Shown one piece after another: positions 1 to 9,088 of a DNA stretch of 64,000 nucleotides. Within the stretch, counting starts at the first letter, position 1; each line of letters starts with the position of its first letter. The notes beneath the pieces were generated by a model. That model was not told where the DNA came from, ran no database searches, and saw only the letters and a program-made list of their open reading frames with translations. Source of the stretch: Deminuibacter soli. Lineage in GTDB: Bacteria; Bacteroidota; Bacteroidia; Chitinophagales; Chitinophagaceae. Location: NCBI RefSeq assembly GCF_003412455.1, contig NZ_QTJU01000002.1:1-64000 (forward strand), written 5' to 3'. Position numbers and translations under genes: made by a program.

Positions 1-73
1 CCGAACAGAGAAGTTAAGCCCCTCATGGCCGATGGTACTGCACCAAAATGCGGGAGAGTAGGTAGCTGCCATA
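1..73 (+). rRNA. 5S ribosomal RNA, 3' portion
   Basis: The window opens inside a 5S rRNA. The stretch beginning CCGAACAGAGAAGTTAAGCC and the later GGTACTGC and GGGAGAGTAGGT blocks are the conserved second half of bacterial 5S. The 5' part lies outside the window. A terminator follows directly, so this is probably the last gene of an rRNA operon. Confidence 0.93.
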
Positions 74-85
74 TTTATTAAAAAG

Positions 86-122
86 AAGCCTTGTTCGCTC
101 TGTTGCGGATGAGGCTTTTTTG
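86..122 (+). terminator. Terminator of the rRNA operon
   Basis: AAGCC at 86-90 pairs with GGCTT at 113-117 around a loop of about 22 bases and is followed by a run of T. It sits 13 bases after the 5S end. Confidence 0.7.
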
Positions 123-538
123 TTTGGGGGATACAGCAAGGTAACAACACCCAGCTGTTAGCTGCAAGCTACGAGCTGGTAGCTTTTAGCGAAGCACACT
201 GCAGCGTCGCAAGGCGACGACCTGGTGGGCTTTTATCCAGACGACTGACTGCTCACAATCGGTCTCGCTTAGATCCTCCGCGCACTTTGCGGGTTTTTCC
301 TCCGTGTACTTTGTGGTTAAAATGACGCCCGCCAATCCACCCAACTACCTATAATCATCCCAATCCCCGGTGTATTAGGACTTGCTAAGATCACTCGCCA
401 CTCACTGGTCATCAATCATCCGCCTCTCTATCAATTTACATACAAGCCCACTCCGCTATCCAATGATGTGTTAAATCGAATCCCGGGAATAGGCAGCTGC
501 CTGAACATATAGTAAATTAACGTTACAAATTAACCTTT
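121..538. other. Gene-free interval rich in short imperfect repeats
   Basis: No credible gene is seen between the 5S terminator and the lipoprotein gene. Three repeat types recur here and elsewhere in the window: an AGCT/TTAGC-rich block (152-190), a CACAAAG-type block on the minus strand (273-320) and an ACTCACCACTCAC-type block (391-410). Confidence 0.6.
273..320 (-). repeat. CACAAAG-family intergenic repeat, copy 1
   Basis: Read on the minus strand this gives ACCACAAAG, then CGGAG, then AAA, then CCGCAAAG in fixed spacing. The same order and spacing occur at 61668-61713, and shorter versions at 52431-52456 and 57918-57938. Confidence 0.6.
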
Positions 539-1378
539 ATGAGACTTCTCCTTCAAGTGCTTTTTGCGATGGCAGTGTTCGCTGCTGCATCGTGCCAACG
601 CTATCAGATTTGCACAGTGAGCAGCTACGATTCACCACGCAAAGCCAATGACAGCAGCTTTGTTTTTGAAAATGATTCATTAAAAATTACGTACAGTTTT
701 GCTGGCAATCATGCGCCTGTTGCCGTTACAGTTTTTAATAAAGCAGATTATCCACTTTACATCGACTGGCAGCGATCTGCACTGGTAACCAACGACAGCG
801 CGATGAGTTATGTGCCCGATGCAGCCCGGTTTGGCGCAAGCTATTATGGCAATTCCTATAATCTTAACCGTGATTTGAGTGTAAACTACGCAAACATGAA
901 TGGCTCAATGGAACTGCCGAAAAACACAGAGTTTATACCTCCGCATGCTTTTATAAAGCGAACTACGCTGGAGCTTGCACAGGAGTTTTTTACCAATATC
1001 CCCGATTCGCTATTTCATACCGTATATAGTTATCCTGTGGATGAGGAAGACACAAAACACAGGGGCAAAAAAGCTGTGTTCGATTCGCTCAACTCACCGC
1101 TGGTATTTACCAGTTACCTGGCTGTCTATAATAATCTGCCGGCAGTAAATCCCAATGCAGGTTTATACAAACAGCGTTTTTACATTTCTGAATTAATCAA
1201 AACAACCAACAATCCGGCGCAAACACCTTTCCGGCGGCTGAATGAAGGCACCAGCGATCAGTTTTACACAAAAGCAAGAACTGGGTACGGCAAAACAGTG
1301 GCGGTGATTGGTCTCGTGGGTGTAGCGGCCGGCGCTGCAGCACTCTCTGCTACAGCGAGCAACAATCATGGGCAATAA
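539..1378 (+). CDS. Hypothetical lipoprotein
   Basis: I do not recognise this 279-residue protein. It starts with a lipoprotein signal peptide: a hydrophobic stretch and a lipobox ending AAASC, with Cys at residue 19. That predicts export and anchoring to a membrane by lipid. The body is soluble with no clear domain. The last 25 residues hold an Ala/Gly/Val-rich segment (about 252-270) that could insert in a membrane or be a glycine-zipper-like tail. It stands alone between the rRNA operon and a convergent gene. The ATG at 539 is the only start that keeps the signal peptide. Confidence 0.75.
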   Translation: MRLLLQVLFAMAVFAAASCQRYQICTVSSYDSPRKANDSSFVFENDSLKITYSFAGNHAPVAVTVFNKADYPLYIDWQRSALVTNDSAMSYVPDAARFGASYYGNSYNLNRDLSVNYANMNGSMELPKNTEFIPPHAFIKRTTLELAQEFFTNIPDSLFHTVYSYPVDEEDTKHRGKKAVFDSLNSPLVFTSYLAVYNNLPAVNPNAGLYKQRFYISELIKTTNNPAQTPFRRLNEGTSDQFYTKARTGYGKTVAVIGLVGVAAGAAALSATASNNHGQ

Positions 1379-1451
1379 ACCGGGCATTGGTATAAATTTC
1401 TGCAGGGGAGTGTCCGACTTATGATAACGTGTAACGAAGCATCGCCTGGCA

Positions 1452-1481
1452 CTGCTAACGGCCTTTAAAGGCCGTTAGCAG
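1452..1481. repeat. Perfect 30-bp palindrome
   Basis: Arms CTGCTAACGGCC and GGCCGTTAGCAG flank the self-complementary centre TTTAAA. It lies between two convergent genes, about 70 bases after the lipoprotein stop. No T run follows on either strand, so it is not a textbook terminator. The core CTAACGGC also appears in the hairpin at 61721-61754. Confidence 0.7.
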
Positions 1482-1540
1482 CCGCTTTGTTGTAATGCGG
1501 ATAAGAAGCTCAGTCAAGCTACAACGCTGAATAAAAGGCA

Positions 1541-1573
1541 TAAAAAAGCCCGGCATAAGCCAGGCTCTTTTTG
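1541..1573 (-). terminator. Terminator of the RRM gene
   Basis: AGCCCGGC (1547-1554) and GCCAGGCT (1559-1566) form an 8-bp stem with one mismatch and a 4-base loop. An A run on the plus strand at 1542-1547 gives a T tail for the leftward transcript. It lies 16 bases past the stop codon. Confidence 0.75.
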
Positions 1574-1588
1574 TATCGTTTGTGAGGA

Positions 1589-1996
1589 CTAGTAGCGATT
1601 GTATCCGCCGCCGCCTTCGCCACGGTTACGGTTGTAGCCACCGCCACCGCCGCTGCCGCCACGGTTGTAGCCACCGCCGCCGCCGCCACGGTTAAATCCA
1701 CCGCCGCCGCCGCCACCGAAGCTTTTCTTTTTGTAACCACCATCACCTTCCTGACGGGGAGCAGACTCATTAACCACAATTTTGCGGCCCTGGATGTCTG
1801 ATTCGTTCAGCTGGCTGATGGCAGTTCTTGCAGCATCATCATCAGACATTTCAACGAAACCGAAACCTTTGCTGCGGTTGTTGTTGAATTTGTCTGTAAC
1901 GATCTTTGCAGTGGTAACTTCGCCGAATGGGGCGAAAAGATTGTACAGGTCATCACTGGTCATACCCCAGTTAAGGTTTCCAACGTAAATGTTCAT
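1589..1996 (-). CDS. Glycine-rich RRM RNA-binding protein
   Basis: This 135-residue cytoplasmic protein has one RNA-recognition motif followed by a disordered Gly/Arg/Asn/Tyr tail. RNP2 is IYVGNL (residues 3-8) and RNP1 is KGFGFVEM (43-50). The tail (about 86-135) has GGYNR and GGFNR repeats, an RGG-like element that can add RNA affinity or drive condensation. Proteins of this layout occur in Bacteroidota and Cyanobacteria. A role in mRNA handling is inferred from the family, not shown. The AT-rich leader upstream could be long and structured. The Gly-codon tract at about 1600-1720 is a low-complexity repeat prone to length change. It is monocistronic and has its own terminator. Confidence 0.92.
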   Translation of the reverse strand: MNIYVGNLNWGMTSDDLYNLFAPFGEVTTAKIVTDKFNNNRSKGFGFVEMSDDDAARTAISQLNESDIQGRKIVVNESAPRQEGDGGYKKKSFGGGGGGGFNRGGGGGGYNRGGSGGGGGYNRNRGEGGGGYNRY

Positions 1997-2366
1997 TTTG
2001 AAAAAATTAAGTAATTAAAATAAAAAACCAATTCAATTACAGTGACCCCAAAAGCCCATAAACATTTACGTCGAAACGTTCAAGAGAAATGGCAGGACTG
2101 TACCATTGGATAATACAAATTTATACAAATAATCCAGATCTCATAATTAAAAATATTTTAACGTAAATGCGCTGTTTTAGGGGGTTACAGGGGATTTTGA
2201 GACGTTTTAAAACGGTCATTTCAGGGGTATTTTTATGGCAAAAACAGCTAATATGTTTGCCGTTTTACAGTTTTATTTTGCATACGCAGAAAGGGATATT
2301 CCAAAATAGCGTGAAAACCAGCGTAAATGAGTTAAAGGGATACGGAATCCTGTATCTTGCAGCCCG
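1997..2366. other. Divergent intergenic region between RRM and pepP genes
   Basis: This 370-base AT-rich gap should hold the promoters of both neighbours. A short open frame at 2167-2370 has no start context or protein-like composition and overlaps the pepP start, so I do not call it a gene. TATCTTG at 2353-2359, 7 bases before the pepP ATG, resembles a Bacteroidota -7 box. Confidence 0.5.
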
Positions 2367-3659
2367 ATGAAATATTTACCGTTAAACGCCGAGCTTTTTA
2401 CCAGTAACCGCCGCAGGTTTGCCGCGATGATGCAACCGGATTCTATTGCCATCATCAACTCGAACGATGAAGTGCCGTCCAATGGTGATGCGCTGTATCC
2501 GTTTAAACAAAATTCAGACCTGTACTGGCTTTCAGGTATAATGCAGGAAGATTCGATGGTAATCCTGTTCCCTGATTGTCCTGATCCCAAATACCGTGAA
2601 GTACTGGTGCTTGTTCGTCCCAATGCGCTGAAAGAGAAATGGGACGGCCACCGCCTTACGCGCGAAGAAGCCCTGGCGGTATCGGGTATTAAAACCGTTA
2701 TCTGGCTCGATGCAGTGGATGCTTTTCTGCAACCACTGATTCATGAGGCTAACAATATCTATCTTAACACAAACGAAAATAACCGCAAGGCCAGCCTGGT
2801 GCCTGTAAAGGATTACCGTTATGCTGCTGCCATGCGTGAGCGTTACCCGCTGCACCATTACCTGCGTGCGGCCAGCCTGTTTAAAGTGCTGCGTATGGTG
2901 AAAACTCCTTACGAAACAGCCGTTATGCAGCAGGCCATGGATATCACGGAAAAAACATTCCGCCGGCTGCTGCAGTTTATACAACCAGGCGTTTGGGAGC
3001 ATGAAATACATGCAGAAATACTGCACGAATTTTTGCGCAACCGCGCTACCGGTGAAGCATACGCCTCTATCATCGCCAGCGGCGACAGGGCGCGTACGCT
3101 GCATTATGTGTTCAATAACCAGGAATGTAAAGATGGCGAACTGGTGCTGATGGACTTTGGTGCGTCGTACGGTGGCTACAATGCCGATTTAACGCGTACG
3201 GTACCGGTAAACGGCAAATTCACCAAACGCCAGCGTGAAGTATACGATGCCTGCCTGCACCTGCACAATTATGCCAAATCGGTTTTGGAACCGGGTATCA
3301 CTATCGGCGCGTATCATGAAATGGTGGGTGATGAAGCGACCAAACAGTTTGTAAAAATAGGACTGTTAACCGACGCGGATGTACGCAATGAAGATCCTGA
3401 AAACAGGGCCTACCGTAAATACCTGTACCATGGCATATCGCATCACCTTGGCATTGATGTGCATGACCTTGCTGCTTCTTTCTATCATCCCATACCCGAA
3501 GGGGCCGTGCTTACGGTAGAACCGGGTATTTACATTGAGGAAGAACAGATGGGCATACGCATTGAAAACAATATCAGCATCCAGTATGGCGGCAATGTGG
3601 ATTTAATGAAAAACATTCCCATTACTGCCGATGAGATAGAGACACTGATGAAGAAATAG
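2367..3659 (+). CDS. pepP: Xaa-Pro aminopeptidase (M24B)
   Basis: Predicted to remove the N-terminal residue from peptides with proline in position two, in the cytoplasm, using two metal ions. The 430-residue length fits the family. An N-terminal creatinase-like domain (about 1-165) precedes the pita-bread catalytic domain. All five metal ligands are visible: D263 and D274 (LMDFG and NADLTRT), H359 in the SHHLGIDVHD motif, E385 (TVEPGIYI) and E400 (GIRIENN). No signal peptide is present. A phosphatidylserine synthase gene follows 33 bases later and may be co-transcribed, with no obvious functional link. Confidence 0.95.
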   Translation: MKYLPLNAELFTSNRRRFAAMMQPDSIAIINSNDEVPSNGDALYPFKQNSDLYWLSGIMQEDSMVILFPDCPDPKYREVLVLVRPNALKEKWDGHRLTREEALAVSGIKTVIWLDAVDAFLQPLIHEANNIYLNTNENNRKASLVPVKDYRYAAAMRERYPLHHYLRAASLFKVLRMVKTPYETAVMQQAMDITEKTFRRLLQFIQPGVWEHEIHAEILHEFLRNRATGEAYASIIASGDRARTLHYVFNNQECKDGELVLMDFGASYGGYNADLTRTVPVNGKFTKRQREVYDACLHLHNYAKSVLEPGITIGAYHEMVGDEATKQFVKIGLLTDADVRNEDPENRAYRKYLYHGISHHLGIDVHDLAASFYHPIPEGAVLTVEPGIYIEEEQMGIRIENNISIQYGGNVDLMKNIPITADEIETLMKK

Positions 3660-3692
3660 CAACCAACCGTAAACGATACATAACCACAGCAA

Positions 3693-4463
3693 ATGATTCT
3701 GAGACAAATACCCAATATATTCACGCTGCTTAACCTGGTGTTTGGTTGTATGGCCATTGTATGCATTTTGCAAACAGGTTTAACCATGAGCCTGGATGCA
3801 GATGGCAGCAGTGTTGTTGTGCTGCCTGAAAATATTTACTGGGCACCGCTGTTTATCGGCTGTGCTGCAGTGATTGATTTTTTAGACGGACTGGTAGCCC
3901 GTTTGTCTAAAAGCGCTTCAGAAATGGGTAAACAACTCGATTCACTGGCCGATGTGGTGAGCTTTGGCGTGGCACCGGGTATGATTGCATTTGAATTTCT
4001 GCGTTACTCCTTTGCCCAGCAACCCGGCGGACTGAATGTAAATGAAGCCTGGCTGCTGCCCGCTTTTTTACTGCCCTGTGCAGGAGCGTACAGGTTGGCA
4101 AGGTTTAACATAGACACCACAACCACTCAGGGTTTCAGGGGCGTGCCCATTCCCGCAGGTGGTTTGCTGGTTGCTTCATTCCCGCTTATTTACTGGAGTA
4201 CCTCGCAAACATGGGTTTTAAACCTGCTTACCAACCAATGGTTTTGGTATGCACTGATTGTGGTGGTGAGCTACCTGATGGTTTCGACCCTGCCGATGAT
4301 GGCTTTGAAATTTAAAAATTTAACTGTTAAGGATAACTGGCCTAAATTTTTGCTGGTATTACTGGCCATTGTAGCAGCCTTGCTGTTTAAATGGCTGGCG
4401 GTGCCGGTGGTATTTATTCTGTACGTTGTTTTATCTTTGGCACTTAAACCAAAGGCTTCCTGA
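3693..4463 (+). CDS. pssA: CDP-diacylglycerol--serine O-phosphatidyltransferase
   Basis: Makes phosphatidylserine from CDP-diacylglycerol and serine in the inner membrane, the first step to phosphatidylethanolamine. The CDP-alcohol phosphotransferase signature is complete: DFLDGLVAR, then eight residues to G, then three to D and three to D (QLDSLAD), around residues 56-85. Several hydrophobic segments span the rest of the 256 residues. This sequence looks like the membrane-integral PssA subtype rather than the phospholipase-D-like E. coli enzyme. A long-stem hairpin ends the transcript. Confidence 0.92.
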   Translation: MILRQIPNIFTLLNLVFGCMAIVCILQTGLTMSLDADGSSVVVLPENIYWAPLFIGCAAVIDFLDGLVARLSKSASEMGKQLDSLADVVSFGVAPGMIAFEFLRYSFAQQPGGLNVNEAWLLPAFLLPCAGAYRLARFNIDTTTTQGFRGVPIPAGGLLVASFPLIYWSTSQTWVLNLLTNQWFWYALIVVVSYLMVSTLPMMALKFKNLTVKDNWPKFLLVLLAIVAALLFKWLAVPVVFILYVVLSLALKPKAS

Positions 4464-4540
4464 TTTTTGCACGCATGCAGCAACAGCGTGTAAACAGGCG
4501 CCGGAAGTACCGAACCAATCAAACAAGCAGTTATACACAT

Positions 4541-4594
4541 ACAGGATGTAAGCCGGTGGTTACCCATTTACCGAAGCTTGCATCCTGTGTTTTA
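4541..4594 (+). terminator. Hairpin after pssA
   Basis: ACAGGATGTAAG (4541-4552) pairs with CTTGCATCCTGT (4577-4588) with one mismatch, across a 24-base loop. TTTTAAT follows. It lies between pssA and rsmI. Confidence 0.6.
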
Positions 4595-4614
4595 ATATAC
4601 TGCGCAACAGGCAT

Positions 4615-5286
4615 ATGCTGTACCTTGTTCCTACACCGTTAGGCAATTTAAAAGATATTACTTTACGTTCACTGGAAGTACTGCAATCAGTGGATGTGAT
4701 TTTGTGTGAAGACACGCGTACTTCTTCCAAACTGCTTACGCATTACAATATTCACAAACCTTTATCGGCCTATCACCAGCACAATGAACACAAGATTCTG
4801 CAACACGTGGTAGACCAGCTGATGGCAGGCAAAACCATGGCCCTGATTACCGATGCAGGTACACCGGGTATATCAGACCCTGCATTTTTGCTGGTGCGCG
4901 AATGCAACCGCAACCAGGTAAAAGTAGAATGTTTGCCGGGCGCCACTGCTTTTGTTCCGGCCCTGGTAAACAGCGGCCTGCCCATTAACCGCTTTTTGTT
5001 TGAAGGCTTTCTGCCCATTAAAAAAGGCAGGCAAACGCTGCTGAAAAAACTGGCGGTAGAAGAACGTACGATGGTATTGTATGAAAGCCCGGTAAGACTG
5101 GTAAAAACCCTGCAGGAGCTGATACAGTACCTTGGCGCAGAACGGCAGTGTTGTGTAAGCCGTGAGCTGACCAAAATGTTTGAAGAAAACATCCGCGGTA
5201 CTTTGCAGGAAGTATGCAATCACTATACAGCGAAGCCACCGAAAGGCGAAATTGTGATTGTGCTTGCTGGCACGGATATGGATTAA
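4615..5286 (+). CDS. rsmI: 16S rRNA C1402 2'-O-methyltransferase
   Basis: RsmI uses S-adenosylmethionine to methylate the 2'-hydroxyl of C1402 in 16S rRNA, in the ribosomal P site. The N-terminus LYLVPTPLGNLKDITLRS and the CEDTRTSSKLL and TDAGTPGISDPA blocks are the signature of this tetrapyrrole-methylase-fold family. At 223 residues it is shorter than the E. coli protein (about 286) and lacks the small C-terminal domain, a difference I associate with Bacteroidota members. A PepSY-like gene follows after 19 bases. Confidence 0.95.
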   Translation: MLYLVPTPLGNLKDITLRSLEVLQSVDVILCEDTRTSSKLLTHYNIHKPLSAYHQHNEHKILQHVVDQLMAGKTMALITDAGTPGISDPAFLLVRECNRNQVKVECLPGATAFVPALVNSGLPINRFLFEGFLPIKKGRQTLLKKLAVEERTMVLYESPVRLVKTLQELIQYLGAERQCCVSRELTKMFEENIRGTLQEVCNHYTAKPPKGEIVIVLAGTDMD

Positions 5287-5305
5287 CTAATACAAACAAC
5301 CAACA

Positions 5306-5764
5306 ATGAAAAGGATAATTCAATGTTTAACCCTTTGCCTGCTGCTTACCACCATTGGTTTTGCAGGTAAGGCCCAGTTCAGGAAAATACCGGAAGATGT
5401 AACCGAAGCATTCCGCAAAAAATTTCCGAACGCCACAAAGGTCAGCTGGAAAGACAAGCTGAGTTCTTTCCAGGCAAGTTTTGAAATGGACGATGAAGAA
5501 TACATCGCGTACTTTGCTTCGTCAGGAGACTGGCAGGAGACGGATCAGAAAATGGAATATGAAGACTTGCCCGATGATGTGCAGGATGGTTTTGAAAAAA
5601 GCAAGTACACCGACTGGGAGAAAGGGGATATTTATATGATTGTAAAGGCAGACGATGAAAACCTGCTTAGCTATCGCATAGCGGTGAAGAAAAATGCAAT
5701 CCAGAAAAAATACCTGTTTTTTGCAAACGACGGCACTTTGCTGCGCGATGCGATTACTTTATAA
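5306..5764 (+). CDS. Secreted PepSY-like protein
   Basis: A 152-residue exported protein with a signal peptide (residues 1-23, ending GKAQ). It contains two weak repeats of the PepSY-like fold used by the putative beta-lactamase-inhibitor-like family of Bacteroidota. The PEDVTEAFRKKFPNATKVSWK segment and the later LPDDVQDGFEKS segment are the two repeat starts. Members sit in the periplasm or outer membrane; their role is unknown, and the inhibitor name rests only on fold. It follows rsmI closely and may share its transcript. Confidence 0.8.
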   Translation: MKRIIQCLTLCLLLTTIGFAGKAQFRKIPEDVTEAFRKKFPNATKVSWKDKLSSFQASFEMDDEEYIAYFASSGDWQETDQKMEYEDLPDDVQDGFEKSKYTDWEKGDIYMIVKADDENLLSYRIAVKKNAIQKKYLFFANDGTLLRDAITL

Positions 5765-5776
5765 TACCAACGGGCT

Positions 5777-5824
5777 AATGGCCTGATGATTGTTTCACGC
5801 AACTGTTACAGGCATCAGGCCATT
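5777..5824. terminator. Long hairpin after the PepSY-like gene
   Basis: AATGGCCTGATG (5777-5788) is the exact reverse complement of CATCAGGCCATT (5813-5824), a 12-bp stem with a 24-base loop, just after the stop codon. No T run follows, so it may protect or process a 3' end instead of terminating on its own. Confidence 0.5.
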
Positions 5825-5874
5825 GTGCTGCCGGGCCTTAATCAGTATCTTATTATTTTTTAATATCAATATTC

Positions 5875-7731
5875 ATGAAGTTTTTTTCTTTTTCCATGCT
5901 TGCCGTTGCATTGTGCGGAACTGCCATGGGGCAGTCTGACAGGTGGCAGCAGCGCATTAAGTATAACATTACTGTAAACATGGATGTACATACCAACCGG
6001 TTTGCAGGTACTGAGAAAATGGAGTACTGGAATAATTCACCCGACACGCTGAAACGTGTATTTATTCATTTGTACTGGAACGCGTTTCAGCCCAACAGCA
6101 TGATGGATGTACGCAGCCGCGAACTGGGTAAAGTGCTGCTGGGTTACACACGCAAAGGTGAGGCGGTATACGATTGGGATAGCAGGGTGAAAGACCGTAT
6201 CAGCAAACTGCAGCCCAATGAAATCGGTTTTCAGCATGTGCAGTCGGTTAAGGTAAACGGAAAAGAACAGAAACTCACTGAACATGAAACTATACTGGAA
6301 GTAACACTCGACAAACCGCTGGCGCCCAAATCAGTCACCAGTTTTGATGTTGCTTTTGAAGCCCAGGTACCTTTACAGGTACGCCGCAGCGGCCGCGACA
6401 ATGCAGAAGGCATCCGCTACAGCATGAGCCAATGGTATCCTAAAATGGTGGAATACGATTACCAGGGATGGAATGCAAACCCTTATGTGGCGCGCGAATT
6501 TTATGGCGTATGGGGCGACTATGATGTGAACATCACCATCGATAAAAACTACCTGGTTGCAGGCAGCGGTACTTTGCAGAATCCCAATGAAATCGGATTT
6601 GGTTACCAGGCAGACAATGTAAGGATCAAACAACCCACAGGTAATACGCTTACCTGGAAATTCAGCGCGCAGAATGTACATGACTTTATGTGGGCTGCTG
6701 ATACTGCTTATCAACTCATCACGCGTAAACCTGCCAATGGCCCCTTGCTGTACATCGTATACAAAAGGGTAGATTCACTGGAAACACGCTGGCAGAAAGT
6801 AGCGGATACAGCTGCACTGGCTTATCCCTATATCGCTAAAACATTTGGGCCTTACCCGTATAAAAACTACTCATTTGTACAGGGTGGTGACGGCGGTATG
6901 GAATACCCCATGGCAACGCTGATAAAAAATGCGAGCGTAGGCACTGCGTTGCACGAGTGGATGCACAGCTGGTACCAGGGTATGATGGGCACTAACGAAA
7001 GCCTGTACCCCTGGATGGATGAAGGTTTTACCACATATGCCGAAACACGTGTAAGTGGTTACCTGCGCAAGAATCCCAACTTCTGGTGGGATGATATGTA
7101 TAAAAGCTATTACGACCTGGCCAAAAGCGGCAAGGAAGAACCCATGAGCACACACTCAGATCACTACAATACCAACTACGCCTACAGTCGGGCAGCTTAT
7201 AGCAAAGGCGGTGTGTTTATGGAACAGCTGTCGTACATTATCGGTAATGAAACACTCGATAAAGTATTACTGGAATACTATAAAGAATGGCATTTTAAAC
7301 ATCCCAATCCCAACGATTTTATTCGTGTAGCGGAAAAGCTGAGCAACATTGAATTGCAGTGGTACAAAGAATACTGGGTATACACTACCAAGACCATTGA
7401 CTATGCTGTTGGTGACATTAACATGGCCAGCGGTAAAAGTGTTGTCAACTTGAAACGCATCGGTTTAATGCCCATGCCGCTTGATGTACTGATTACTTAC
7501 AAAGACGGCACCAAAGAAATGCACTATGTGCCGATGAACCTGATGTATGGTGAAAAGCCTGCAGAAGATGCCAGTATCCGCAGAATTGTACATCCTGAAT
7601 GGCACTGGACAGATCCCGAATACAGCCTGGAACTGAACCACAACATTGCAGACATTAAAGAAGTAGAAATAGACCCCAGCCAGCGCCTGGCTGATTTAAA
7701 CAGGGGAAATAATAAATTGACGATACCATAG
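5875..7731 (+). CDS. Secreted M1-family metallopeptidase
   Basis: A zinc aminopeptidase of the M1 (gluzincin) family, exported by a signal peptide (residues 1-20). The zinc site is H360-E-W-M-H364 with E383 nineteen residues later. The GGMEYP segment (340-345) replaces the classical GAMEN substrate motif. At 618 residues it lacks the large C-terminal ERAP-like domain of longer aminopeptidases, as do many Bacteroidota secreted members. It probably trims peptides in the periplasm or outside the cell. Start: the ATG at 5875 begins the signal peptide. Confidence 0.92.
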   Translation: MKFFSFSMLAVALCGTAMGQSDRWQQRIKYNITVNMDVHTNRFAGTEKMEYWNNSPDTLKRVFIHLYWNAFQPNSMMDVRSRELGKVLLGYTRKGEAVYDWDSRVKDRISKLQPNEIGFQHVQSVKVNGKEQKLTEHETILEVTLDKPLAPKSVTSFDVAFEAQVPLQVRRSGRDNAEGIRYSMSQWYPKMVEYDYQGWNANPYVAREFYGVWGDYDVNITIDKNYLVAGSGTLQNPNEIGFGYQADNVRIKQPTGNTLTWKFSAQNVHDFMWAADTAYQLITRKPANGPLLYIVYKRVDSLETRWQKVADTAALAYPYIAKTFGPYPYKNYSFVQGGDGGMEYPMATLIKNASVGTALHEWMHSWYQGMMGTNESLYPWMDEGFTTYAETRVSGYLRKNPNFWWDDMYKSYYDLAKSGKEEPMSTHSDHYNTNYAYSRAAYSKGGVFMEQLSYIIGNETLDKVLLEYYKEWHFKHPNPNDFIRVAEKLSNIELQWYKEYWVYTTKTIDYAVGDINMASGKSVVNLKRIGLMPMPLDVLITYKDGTKEMHYVPMNLMYGEKPAEDASIRRIVHPEWHWTDPEYSLELNHNIADIKEVEIDPSQRLADLNRGNNKLTIP

Positions 7732-7735
7732 CAGC

Positions 7736-7815
7736 TATAATGGCTCAATGGTTGTATGGCTTAATGGTTTAGATTGTTGTTAACCATAAAACAATAAAGC
7801 CATTAAACTATTAAT
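7736..7815. repeat. ATGGTTTAATGG-type repeat block
   Basis: Imperfect tandem copies of AATGGTT/TTAATGG and, after the midpoint, the inverted form AACCATAAA/CCATTAAA. Related blocks lie at 50379-50408 and 59901-59936. The inverted halves could fold on each other. Confidence 0.55.
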
Positions 7816-7830
7816 TGGATTTTCAAATTT

Positions 7831-7864
7831 AAAAGCCGGTGGCATTATGCCAGCCGGCTTTTTG
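7831..7864. terminator. Bidirectional terminator between convergent genes
   Basis: AAAAGCCGG-TGGCA and TGCCA-G-CCGGCTTTT form a 14-bp stem with one bulged G and a TTA loop. T runs exist on both strands. It serves the M1 peptidase and possibly the leftward outer-membrane gene. Confidence 0.8.
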
Positions 7865-7984
7865 ATTGCTGTCTTACAGGGCCGGACGATAGAGTGAAGG
7901 TTCGCTGGAACATATCACCAGCAATAATTTTGGCATTAGTAAGGTCAGCCATAGAACAATAAATCCATTTAACCATTGCCGGTG

Positions 7985-9007
7985 TTACCATTTTACTAAA
8001 CGGTAATTGAATTGAATGCCCACCATATCCCTGCCGCCGATGTTGTCGCCGAAACGTTCGTAGCGGGCAGCGATTTCGCTGCTTTTGCTTAATGTATGAC
8101 CAATGGAAGGAGACCAGGTTGCTGCGCTGTTGCCGTTTATATCGATACCGATGCCGGCTTCTGCTGCAACAAACCAGTTTGTTGCAGGATAGAATTTCAG
8201 CCCGGCTTTAACGGGTATAATGTTGTGGTCTGAACGCCTGTCGCCACGCATAAAATAATGGCCATCCACGATTTCAATATGATAAGGCTCACCTGAAGCA
8301 AACACATGTGTAAAGCCGGTGTGTGCAGTAAAAGATAATTGTTGTGTAATTGATTTCTCAACGCCTGCGGTAATGCCCAGCGCGAACTGTGTACCGGGGT
8401 TTAAAGAGATGCCGGAGTTAATGCCGGCATCTATCAGCCAGCCGCAGCTCTTCCACAAGCCGGCGGCTTTTGGGGTATTGGTTTTTACAGTGTTGTGTTT
8501 TGGATGCAGGCCAAATGCCCAGGCCAGGTTTAGCGCAATTTGTTTGGTAACGCGCGAGCCGGTAAAATCTTCATAATGCAGGCTGATATCGGTACCATTG
8601 TCAAACATAACGCCCACAGCAGGAGACCATACAAAAGATGTTTTCCATTGCTCAAAAGCAAAGCCTGCACCGGCCTGCAGGCCAATGTAAAATTTATCGC
8701 CCTCGAAATATTTGAGACCGGCTTTAACAGGCACTACGTTAAAAGGACTGCTGTATTGCGTATAGCCATTGAAATGATCTTTTTCAAAGAAGTGTGTATA
8801 ACCAGCGCTGACAGTGGCTGCAAGGTGATTGTTTAACCTGTGCTGCACAAACAGGTCGCCGCCCAATGCAGTCTGAAAGGGAAGCTGTGTGGCAAGTCCG
8901 GGGTTTACACTAACGCCGGCCGACCATTTGGGAGATGGATTCTGGGCCGCGCCGTACAACGATAACAGCATGGCAACCAATACAAGTACAAGGGTATTTT
9001 GCTTCAT
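7985..9007 (-). CDS. Outer-membrane beta-barrel protein with internal duplication
   Basis: A 340-residue exported protein (signal peptide about 1-22) made of two copies of one module of about 170 residues. PVKAGLK occurs at 93-99 and 265-271, and WSPxxG at 127-132 and 298-303, a constant offset of about 171. Alternating hydrophobic/polar strands and terminal aromatics fit a small beta-barrel or porin-like fold. The same module forms the C-terminus of the gene immediately upstream (9089-11101). Function unknown. The two genes are co-directional, 81 bases apart, and probably form an operon in which this one is second. Confidence 0.75.
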   Translation of the reverse strand: MKQNTLVLVLVAMLLSLYGAAQNPSPKWSAGVSVNPGLATQLPFQTALGGDLFVQHRLNNHLAATVSAGYTHFFEKDHFNGYTQYSSPFNVVPVKAGLKYFEGDKFYIGLQAGAGFAFEQWKTSFVWSPAVGVMFDNGTDISLHYEDFTGSRVTKQIALNLAWAFGLHPKHNTVKTNTPKAAGLWKSCGWLIDAGINSGISLNPGTQFALGITAGVEKSITQQLSFTAHTGFTHVFASGEPYHIEIVDGHYFMRGDRRSDHNIIPVKAGLKFYPATNWFVAAEAGIGIDINGNSAATWSPSIGHTLSKSSEIAARYERFGDNIGGRDMVGIQFNYRLVKW

Positions 9008-9088
9008 AAACTAGTATTTAAATCAGGTATGTGGTTAATGACAACCTGCTTAAACCTTACCCCTATGCTGTTTAAAAAAAATCCTGCA

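Noticed and set aside
1519-1779. Leftward frame opposite-phase to the RRM gene, rich in Ala and Val
   Set aside because: It is the glycine-repeat tract read in another frame.
2167-2370. 67-codon frame ahead of pepP
   Set aside because: Overlaps the pepP start and the likely promoter, and its sequence is not protein-like.
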